DNA of 30,754 bases from Peptococcaceae bacterium BRH_c23 (GTDB lineage Bacteria > Bacillota_B > Desulfitobacteriia > Desulfitobacteriales > Desulfitobacteriaceae): positions 1-30,754 of the forward strand of contig LADV01000341.1 in NCBI GenBank assembly GCA_000961805.1, read 5' to 3'. Shown in pieces: positions 25,311 through 30,754 of this stretch. Both the position numbers and the translations under genes were made by a program. The first letter of the stretch is position 1. Each line of letters begins with the position of its first letter. The notes below the pieces were generated by a model. The model was not told where the DNA came from. It worked only from the letters and a program-made list of their open reading frames with translations, and did not search any database.

Positions 25311-26303
25311 TTATGTTTGACGGCCTAAAATGGAATCGGCCAATTCAGTTAAGGTTGATTTATAGGGACTTAAGGGGATTGTAGTAAGGCAAGCTTTAGC
25401 ATGATCGATACATTGGGTAGCAGTCGCCTGAGCCTGTTCTAGACATCCAGTACGAATAAGAGCTTCCTTAATACTTTGAGTGCCTTGTGCAGATACTTTA
25501 CGAGTACTCAGAATTTCTTTGAGCCAATTCCCATAGATAGGATTATCTAAAAGATAAAGCAAGGGAAGCGTTACGTTTCCATTCATGATATCCGCTCCAA
25601 CCGGTTTGCCTAGGGAACTTGAATCTCCACTAATATCCAGGATGTCATCAGTTATCTGATAGGCATAGCCAAGGTTTAGTCCGTAGTCTCTCATTAAGAC
25701 AATTTCTGCTGAATCAGCACCAGCCAGGTAGGCGCCGGACTGACAACAAGCTGCCAAAAGAATGCCCGTTTTATTGGCGATGCGATTAAAATAGTGTTGT
25801 ATTCCTGCTAGACTTGAGAATTGATCATTCGCTTGATTAACTTCTCCGTGACACATGGCTTGAATTGCTTCGACAAGGTAAGTCATACTGTTTAGTAGTC
25901 GGTGAGTCGTTAGAATATTAAAGGCTTCAGCAAAGAGGTAATCTCCGGTAAGTATTGCTGCATGGTTTCCATATAAAGAATTTACGGTTGGCTTCCCACG
26001 TCGAGTAGCAGATTCATCAATTACATCGTCATGAATCAAAGAAGCCATGTGAATGAGTTCTGCCGCAACAGCTGCTTGGATCATCGCTGGATTTAAGGGA
26101 GCAAAACACAGACCACTATAAAGGGTAAGGAGCGGGCGGATCCGTTTGCCTCCAGAATGCAATAAGCTAACGCAGGTTTCTTTAATTAAGCCATCGGCTT
26201 TTTCGAGCACGATCTGTAGCTGATCCTCCACGAAGAGCAATTCCGTATACGGTTGCATGGGGATTAATGGGTCCGGGTTGGTATAAAGTTGTTGAATACT
26301 CAT
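25311..26303 (-). CDS. Second long-chain polyprenyl diphosphate synthase
   Basis: 330 residues with all trans-prenyl synthase marks: GGKRIRP (51-57), HDDVIDESATRRGKP (first Asp-rich motif D92, D93, D96) and TDDILDISGDSSSLGKP (second). MAS just before the first motif suits a long-chain product. The frame begins at TTG 26327, but AGAGGCG lies about 7 bases before ATG 26303, which gives a normal N terminus (MSIQQLYTN). It is clearly diverged from the synthase at 5484-6452, so a paralogue with a separate role; the convergent YtpB-like gene suggests it feeds terpene synthesis (inference). Confidence 0.9.
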   Translation of the reverse strand: MSIQQLYTNPDPLIPMQPYTELLFVEDQLQIVLEKADGLIKETCVSLLHSGGKRIRPLLTLYSGLCFAPLNPAMIQAAVAAELIHMASLIHDDVIDESATRRGKPTVNSLYGNHAAILTGDYLFAEAFNILTTHRLLNSMTYLVEAIQAMCHGEVNQANDQFSSLAGIQHYFNRIANKTGILLAACCQSGAYLAGADSAEIVLMRDYGLNLGYAYQITDDILDISGDSSSLGKPVGADIMNGNVTLPLLYLLDNPIYGNWLKEILSTRKVSAQGTQSIKEALIRTGCLEQAQATATQCIDHAKACLTTIPLSPYKSTLTELADSILGRQT

Positions 26304-26504
26304 AACATCGCCTCTGTCCTCTATCAAAAATTAGTTTAGCTTTAATATTATGTCGTAAAGAACATGATTGGATACCTATGGTTAGAAAAGTTTTCCAACC
26401 CAATCTACAATATATGCGAGTAATAATAGTTCTATAGGGAAATCTATAATGTTGGAAGGAATCTCAAATGAGACTTAAAACTAACATAGAGGAGGCAATA
26501 AGTA

Positions 26505-26723
26505 ATGAGTAATGAAAATAACAAGGAGCATGCTTCCCAACTAAACCGCCAGCCTTGGGAGCCTGCAGGGGTAGTGAGCGTTGTGAATGATGATAGTACA
26601 CCTAAGTATGGCAAAGATGGGCGCAAAAACGCTAAGGGAGGAATGCTTTCATTAGAGGTGGATGAAGTATTTCATAATAAGCAGATTATGGAAGGGAGCC
26701 AAGATCAATTCCACACTAAATGA
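26505..26723 (+). CDS. Small hydrophilic protein of unknown function
   Basis: 72 residues, no hydrophobic segment, rich in Asn, Lys, Asp and Glu (NRQPWEPAGVVSVVNDD, GKDGRKNAKGGMLSLEVDEVF). Not recognised. The coding call rests on an excellent site, AGAGGAGGC, 9 bases before ATG, and a strong terminator right after the stop. The size and composition would fit a small spore protein, but it lacks the alpha/beta SASP motif. Confidence 0.6.
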   Translation: MSNENNKEHASQLNRQPWEPAGVVSVVNDDSTPKYGKDGRKNAKGGMLSLEVDEVFHNKQIMEGSQDQFHTK

Positions 26724-26730
26724 TTAAACG

Positions 26731-26775
26731 AAAACCCAGCTCGTGACCAACAACAGGGCACGAGCCGGGTTTTCC
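26731..26775 (+). terminator. Terminator after the 72-residue gene
   Basis: A 15-bp stem with one mismatch (26731-26745 with 26759-26773), GC-rich in its upper part and ending in TTTT. The A-run on the other side makes it potentially bidirectional. Confidence 0.8.
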
Positions 26776-26821
26776 ATAGGATTCTTTATCAGGACCTAGA
26801 TAATCTATGAGGTGATCGTGA

Positions 26822-26941
26822 ATGACTAAATATAGCGTATGGAAGGACCTAATCAAACCAACTATCTATGCCTACCTGCTGGCGTGTGCTATCCCAGGTG
26901 GGATTGCAGGAGTTTATTGGCTATATAGTAAGTACTTTTAA
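26822..26941 (+). CDS. 39-residue single-span membrane protein
   Basis: A short frame: MTKYSVWKDLIKP, then a hydrophobic span (TIYAYLLACAIPGGIAGVYWLY) and SKYF, stop TAA 26939-26941. GAGGTGAT lies about 7 bases before the ATG. Charge layout (basic N terminus, one helix) fits a small inner-membrane protein. It stands between a terminator and the convergent MFS gene. No family is recognised; the call depends on the ribosome site and the clean membrane span. Confidence 0.55.
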   Translation: MTKYSVWKDLIKPTIYAYLLACAIPGGIAGVYWLYSKYF

Positions 26942-26964
26942 TTTATGAAGAGAAGAGCTTAGAG

Positions 26965-28224
26965 TTACAGACTGGCTTTTGATACTGGCAGTTCCTGCTT
27001 TCTTAACTTAAATATCAACGTCAATATTCCAATCGAAGACATTGTTAAGATTCCACTGATTAAAAAGGCATTTTCCGCGCCAAGCCTACCAGCTACAAAG
27101 CCAGCAAACATATTTCCTATGGGGGTTGAACCAGCAAATACTAAAGAATAGACGCTCATTACTCGACCACGATACTCGTCTTTGGAGGTGATTTGCAGAG
27201 TTGAGTTGGCATTTGTAGTAAACCATATAGTAGCTACGCCTGCTAAAAGCAAAAGAATTGCAGTGTAATAATATGTTTTGGTGAAGCTAATTAAAATAAA
27301 CATGATCGAGACCATCAGAGTACTAAAAATAAGAATCTTAGAATGGGGACCAATTTTACTCTTCATGGACACCATTATAGCCCCTAATAATGATCCGACC
27401 CCAAGAGTTGACATCAATAAACCATAGACCTGTTCCCTTTGATGAAGCACATCCTTTGTGAATACCGGAAGAAGGATATTAAAGTTAAAGACGAATAAAC
27501 CGATGACTAGAACCATGAGGATTGTCCGAAGCAAAGAGGGTTCTTGCGAGATATAGCTTAATCCGTCCTTGATTTCCTTTAACATGGTGTTAGAGGCTTT
27601 TTTTCTAACATAAGGACTCACCTTGATCTTAAGTAAGCTAATTAGGACTGCTATATAGCTTACTCCGTTTAGGAAAAAGCACCAACCCGCGCCAAAAGAC
27701 GCCATAATTAAAGCGCCGATTGCCGGACCAATGATTCTTGCCAGATTAAACGTTGCAGAATTCAAGGCGATCGCACTCAGCAAATCGTGTTTGCCAGCCA
27801 TTTCAAATGTAAAGGCTTGTCGAGTAGGTAGATCGATCGTATTACAACAACCTAAAATAAAGGCTAGCAGTAGAATATATTCATACTTCACAGTGTGTGT
27901 GAAAACCAGTAACGAGAGAGTAAAGGCTAAAATCATCGAAATAAGCTGTGTCAATAGGAGTATAGTTCGCTTCGGATAGTTGTCAATAATTACACCAGCA
28001 AATAAAGAAAAGAACGTGATTGGTAAAAATTGGGTAGCTCCCAATAGCCCTAAAAGTAAGGGTGAGCCGGTAAGAGAATAGACAAGCCAGGTCTGCCCGA
28101 TGTTTTGCATCCAGGTACCAATCAAGGAGACGCATTGACCAAGCCAATATATTCGAAAGTTATCATGAGTTAAGGCGGGAAAACGGAGCCTAACCACGTC
28201 GTTAAGATAGGTAATAATATTCAT
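26965..28224 (-). CDS. MFS exporter (MFS_3/EntS-like)
   Basis: 419 residues with about twelve hydrophobic segments. The N terminus (FRIYWLGQCVSLIGTWMQNIGQTWLVYSLTGSPLLLGLLG) and FAGVIIDNYPKRTILLLTQ in the first cytoplasmic loop are characteristic of the MFS_3 group, which includes the enterobactin exporter EntS and various drug or metabolite exporters. DLPTRQAFTFEM and ARIIGPAIGALI are further family marks. AAGGTG precedes the ATG. Substrate cannot be read from sequence. It is alone on this strand with a likely promoter 50 bp upstream. Confidence 0.88.
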   Translation of the reverse strand: MNIITYLNDVVRLRFPALTHDNFRIYWLGQCVSLIGTWMQNIGQTWLVYSLTGSPLLLGLLGATQFLPITFFSLFAGVIIDNYPKRTILLLTQLISMILAFTLSLLVFTHTVKYEYILLLAFILGCCNTIDLPTRQAFTFEMAGKHDLLSAIALNSATFNLARIIGPAIGALIMASFGAGWCFFLNGVSYIAVLISLLKIKVSPYVRKKASNTMLKEIKDGLSYISQEPSLLRTILMVLVIGLFVFNFNILLPVFTKDVLHQREQVYGLLMSTLGVGSLLGAIMVSMKSKIGPHSKILIFSTLMVSIMFILISFTKTYYYTAILLLLAGVATIWFTTNANSTLQITSKDEYRGRVMSVYSLVFAGSTPIGNMFAGFVAGRLGAENAFLISGILTMSSIGILTLIFKLRKQELPVSKASL

Positions 28225-28272
28225 TAGATAACACCTTTTTTCATTGAGGTTAAGTGATTATGTCTCAGTGTT

Positions 28273-28278
28273 ATTATA
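28273..28278 (-). promoter_or_regulatory. Likely -10 element of the MFS exporter gene
   Basis: Perfect TATAAT on the minus strand about 50 bp before the start codon; the -35 is poor. An imperfect palindrome (GTGTTATTATAC...GTATATCAC, about 28268-28295) overlaps it and could be an operator. Confidence 0.35.
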
Positions 28279-28754
28279 CCTATTAAGTATATCACAATCT
28301 TAAGACCCCCTTACAGAAGAGGATTTAAGAAACTATCTCGAACTTGATTATAGGATTTGGTTAAAAGATATCTAATTGAGAAAAATTTAATTAAGTGTAT
28401 TGCAATATCTAATGATGAAAAGCAGCTTTTTTTATTATATATATATTTGAATTTTCAGACATTATCTGGAGTGATATCATAAACGTCGCTTATATTGCAC
28501 CTTCTTGAGAATGTTGTATTTATTAAATCACATATAAATACAATGCAACCTTATTGTACCATACTAAAATTTAATAGATGCCATATTGACGTTCTATGCT
28601 CATGATGATAACCTTCAATTATAGATAATAAGAAAGCTCTCATTTTCTGTAGTTGCTATGTAGGGTGTAGAAAATTAAACCTATGTAATTATAATATAGA
28701 GCGCCGCCCATGTGTTTCGATTCATTAATTGATGATGAATAGGAGGTTTACTAA
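28279..28754. other. AT-rich gene-free region
   Basis: No gene found on either strand. It contains an AT-only stretch (about 28430-28448), a 9-bp inverted repeat TTGTATTTA/TAAATACAA (28514-28522 and 28535-28543) and, at 28690-28695, TATAAT upstream of the carbonic anhydrase with no clear -35. Confidence 0.6.
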
Positions 28755-29390
28755 ATGGAGAGTATCTTAGCAGGACTCATTAAATTTCGAACTCAAGATT
28801 ACGAAGAACATAAAAATTTGTTTTGTAGACTGAAGAATCGCCAGGAACCCCATACCTTATTTATTGCATGTTCAGATTCAAGGGTAGTTCCTGAATTAAT
28901 TACCAAATCCCTACCTGGAGAATTATTCGTAGTCAGAAATATCGCGAATATTATTCCTAAATATCATCAAGTACCCGAGGATTTAATGGTTTCAGCAACA
29001 ACTGCCGCCATAGAATATGCGGTCCAGGTGCTAAAAGTAAAAAGTATCATTGTCTGTGGTCACTCAAATTGTGGCGGATGCGCATCTATTTATCTACCAG
29101 ATACAGTGCTTGATAATATTCCTAATGTTAAGAAGTGGTTAGAGCTAGCTGAAAATGTTAAGACAAGGGTATTAGACGAGCTGGATAGTAAAGATGATCA
29201 AATGAAGAGGGAATGGCTTACAGAGCAGATGAACATTGTTGAACAGATAAAGCATTTGTTAACATATCCCTTTATTGTCGAAAAATTTAACAAGAAAGAG
29301 CTTGATATTGTAGGTATGTACTATACGATTGAAACAGGAGAAGTCTTTATTTACAATGCTGTAAAAGGATTATTTGAACTAGTAAACTAG
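28755..29390 (+). CDS. Beta-class carbonic anhydrase
   Basis: Interconverts CO2 and bicarbonate in the cytoplasm. Zinc ligands and the catalytic dyad are visible: C39-x-D41-x-R43 (ACSDSRVVPE) and H103-x2-C106 (GHSNCGGC); Asp41 and Arg43 form the dyad. 211 residues is the usual bacterial length, and the C-terminal GMYYTIETGEVFIYN is typical. AGGAGGT precedes the ATG. Monocistronic: an AT-rich gap before it and a strong terminator after it. In an autotroph-capable anaerobe it could supply bicarbonate for carboxylations (inference). Confidence 0.94.
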   Translation: MESILAGLIKFRTQDYEEHKNLFCRLKNRQEPHTLFIACSDSRVVPELITKSLPGELFVVRNIANIIPKYHQVPEDLMVSATTAAIEYAVQVLKVKSIIVCGHSNCGGCASIYLPDTVLDNIPNVKKWLELAENVKTRVLDELDSKDDQMKREWLTEQMNIVEQIKHLLTYPFIVEKFNKKELDIVGMYYTIETGEVFIYNAVKGLFELVN

Positions 29391-29428
29391 AATTTAGCCT
29401 TAAATTTAAGTTCATAAAATTTATAGTT

Positions 29429-29477
29429 AAAATATTAAGAAGCCATTACCTTTCAGTAATGGCTTCTTAATATTTTT
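29429..29477. terminator. Bidirectional terminator, perfect 21-bp stem
   Basis: Arms 29429-29449 and 29456-29476 are exactly complementary with a 6-base loop; A and T runs at the two ends let it work for the carbonic anhydrase (+) and for the convergent gene at 29494-29808 (-). Confidence 0.85.
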
Positions 29478-29493
29478 GCCTAACAGTATAGGG

Positions 29494-29808
29494 TTAGTTT
29501 AAGGACTTAACATACTCAGCAACAGCTGTTGATTGCATCTCTTCCCAAGTTTGAAATTGAGTAGTTTGCTTTACAAATGCATCAAACTTCTCATCGAGAA
29601 GAGCCATAAATTCTTCTAAGCTGTTCACATTGAATTCTCCGCAGACGAGCAGCTCGCTAAAATTAGCAAATTGAGTGTGCTTTGCCATAAAAGAAGGTGT
29701 AAACAGATCTTTAAAGCTTACCATAGTAACAGGCTTTTCATTCTCATTGGCACGTTTTTCAAGGTTTTCGGCTAAGCTTTCTAAGTCGGATTTCGTCAGG
29801 TCAGACAT
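29494..29808 (-). CDS. Conserved-looking small protein, function unknown
   Basis: 104 residues, acidic and helical: MSDLTKSDLESLAENLEKRANENEKPVTMVSFKDLFTPSFMAKHTQFANFSELL, then EEFMALLDEKFDAFVKQTTQFQTWEEM. Not recognised. The frame is open 18 codons further upstream, but AAAGGTGGTGAATAT before the internal ATG 29808 fixes the start. No signal peptide or membrane span. It has its own promoter-like sequence upstream and shares the strong terminator with the carbonic anhydrase. Confidence 0.65.
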   Translation of the reverse strand: MSDLTKSDLESLAENLEKRANENEKPVTMVSFKDLFTPSFMAKHTQFANFSELLVCGEFNVNSLEEFMALLDEKFDAFVKQTTQFQTWEEMQSTAVAEYVKSLN

Positions 29809-29901
29809 ATATTCACCACCTTTCCGTGACGTTCTGGCACAGCGCAAGTTTGCAGTTGTCAATTATGAGGGGCATAATAAGTTTGCTTGAGCACCAAAAC
29901 T

Positions 29902-29929
29902 ATTATATTACAAAGTCAGATATAGTAAA
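29902..29929 (-). promoter_or_regulatory. Probable sigma-A promoter for the 104-residue gene
   Basis: On the minus strand: TTTACT, 16-base spacer, perfect TATAAT, about 95 bp upstream of the start codon. Confidence 0.45.
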
Positions 29930-29955
29930 GAAAAAAATCAACAAAGTCGAAAACA

Positions 29956-29985
29956 AAGAAGCGGTGGCTAGTGCCGCCGCTTCTT
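29956..29985 (-). terminator. Terminator after the 68-residue minus-strand gene
   Basis: A 13-bp stem with one G-T pair (29956-29968 with 29973-29985) and TAGT loop; read on the minus strand it runs into a T-rich tract. Confidence 0.75.
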
Positions 29986-30033
29986 GAAATAGATAATGCA
30001 AATAGCCTCGATCAAGGTAGGCTATCGTAGTGC

Positions 30034-30240
30034 TTATTCAGAGTCCTTCTTGAACGATTGTTCTTCATTCCAAAACGTACCACCAGGACTAAATGCCTCA
30101 GTGCTAAGTATTTCCAATTCTCCTTCACGAAGCGCAGTGTTAAAGAATTGCTCAATGGTAATACCCAATTTTAAACATACATGATTAAACCGTTTACGTT
30201 CTTCATCCGTGACTGGAATCACAAGATATTGAGTCTTCAA
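30034..30240 (-). CDS. Small protein with ribbon-helix-helix-like N terminus
   Basis: 68 residues. A beta-strand-like start (TQYLVIPVTDEERKRFNHVC) followed by LKLGITIEQFFNTALREGELEIL has the spacing of ribbon-helix-helix DNA-binding antitoxin-type proteins, but the match is weak and no toxin gene is beside it. TTG start with GAGGTGAT about 8 bases upstream. Terminated by its own hairpin. Could equally be an unrelated small protein. Confidence 0.55.
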   Translation of the reverse strand: MKTQYLVIPVTDEERKRFNHVCLKLGITIEQFFNTALREGELEILSTEAFSPGGTFWNEEQSFKKDSE

Positions 30241-30539
30241 AATTAAATCACCTCAGATAGATAATTCGCTAAATCTAACGAAAAACCTTCAACAGGGCAT
30301 GAGTATTTTTAATGGAAACACACCTCTAAAATAGAGACCAATTTTTCAGACACGTCAGTAAGTCTCCCTTTTCCTCGTGTTCATGACAGTTGCAAATTGT
30401 GAATTTAATAAATTTTTACATGGTTACCCTTGAATATTTACAACTTGTTGCCGTAAAGCTCCTAGTTTCAACTATGGGGATATAAGGCAATTCTAACATT
30501 TTGTTGTATTATATACATACGTTTAGTATAATATTGAGT
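30241..30539. other. Gene-free stretch holding the probable left end of an IS200/IS605 element
   Basis: No gene seen. TTGCCGTA (30448-30455) and TAAGGCAA (30483-30490) pair around an imperfect inner stem about 50 bp before the transposase, where IS200/IS605 elements carry a left-end hairpin. The exact element boundary was not located. Confidence 0.4.
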
Positions 30540-30754
30540 ATGGAAGTAAAATACAAATCTAACAACAACATTGTCTACTCATGCAAGTACCATGTGGTTT
30601 GGTGTCCAAAATACCGCAGGAAAGTTTTGGTCGGTCAAATTGAAGTTCGCTTAAAGGAGTTGATAAGGGAGATATGCGAAGAACTTCAGTCTGAGCTAAT
30701 AGAACTGGAGATTATGCCTGACCACGTGCATCTTCTAATTGAAGTAGATCCTCA
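30540..30754 (+). CDS. tnpA: IS200/IS605-family transposase TnpA, 5' part (cut by window edge)
   Basis: ATG 30540 opens a frame that runs to the window end without a stop, about 71 residues. It has the Y1 HUH transposase signature of IS200/IS605: YSCKYHVVWCPKYRRKVL near the N terminus and MPDHVHLLIEV, in which HVH is the metal-binding HUH motif. The catalytic tyrosine helix lies beyond the window. These single-strand transposases are about 130-150 residues, so roughly half is here. Confidence 0.88.
   Translation, partial: MEVKYKSNNNIVYSCKYHVVWCPKYRRKVLVGQIEVRLKELIREICEELQSELIELEIMPDHVHLLIEVDP

Overview
The window looks like chromosome of a spore-forming, anaerobic, low-to-mid GC Firmicute of the Desulfosporosinus/Desulfitobacterium type. 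This assignment is inferred from gene content and order; no search was run. The grounds are a menaquinone cluster of the futalosine type, a siroheme-dependent (Ahb/NirJ) heme pathway, system II cytochrome c maturation, multiheme cytochrome remnants, CotF-like spore coat proteins, and many GTG/TTG starts behind strong Shine-Dalgarno sequences.

Layout. (1) 1-506: speD, ending in a strong terminator. (2) 594-6527: a quinone/Tat cluster, all on the + strand: a HepS-like protein, a UbiA prenyltransferase (MqnP-like), an MqnE-like protein without iron-sulfur cysteines, MqnC, TatC, TatA/B and a long-chain polyprenyl diphosphate synthase, then a terminator. (3) 6530-8121: two broken multiheme c-type cytochrome genes, one missing its 5' end, the other (NHL domain plus hemes) carrying a frameshift, a stop codon and a lost heme histidine. 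(4) 8310-10504: ccsB (resB) and ccsA (resC). (5) 10630-21496: heme biosynthesis: precorrin-2 dehydrogenase, hemA, hemC, cobA-hemD fusion, ahbC, hemB, ahbD, fused ahbA-ahbB and hemL. Two hairpin-rich intergenic stretches interrupt this run. They share a repeat of about 70 bp in opposite orientation, flanking cobA-hemD and ahbC. (6) 21497-23372: a heptamer tandem repeat, a small membrane diheme cytochrome, an SDH/ClpP-fold serine protease and a second TatA. (7) 23416-26941: a triple-hairpin MITE-like element, two small coat-type proteins (- strand), a YtpB-like terpene synthase converging on a second long-chain polyprenyl synthase, and two small proteins, one of 39 residues. (8) 26965-30754: an MFS exporter (-), a beta carbonic anhydrase, two small unknown proteins (-), and the start of an IS200/IS605-type transposase cut by the window edge.

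How the parts fit. The first two-thirds supply a membrane respiratory chain: quinone head group and polyprenyl tail, heme made through siroheme, heme attachment to c-type cytochromes (CcsBA), and Tat export for folded cofactor enzymes. The cytochromes next to the maturation genes are decayed, so their clients must lie elsewhere, apart from the small diheme protein at 21.6 kb. The terpene synthase, second prenyl synthase and coat-like genes suggest a spore-associated C35 terpenoid branch (inference).

The most unusual item is the MqnE-like gene at 2296-3273. It keeps the family fold on both sides, but the CxxxCxxC loop is gone and a short Asp-Leu-rich repeat stands in its place.
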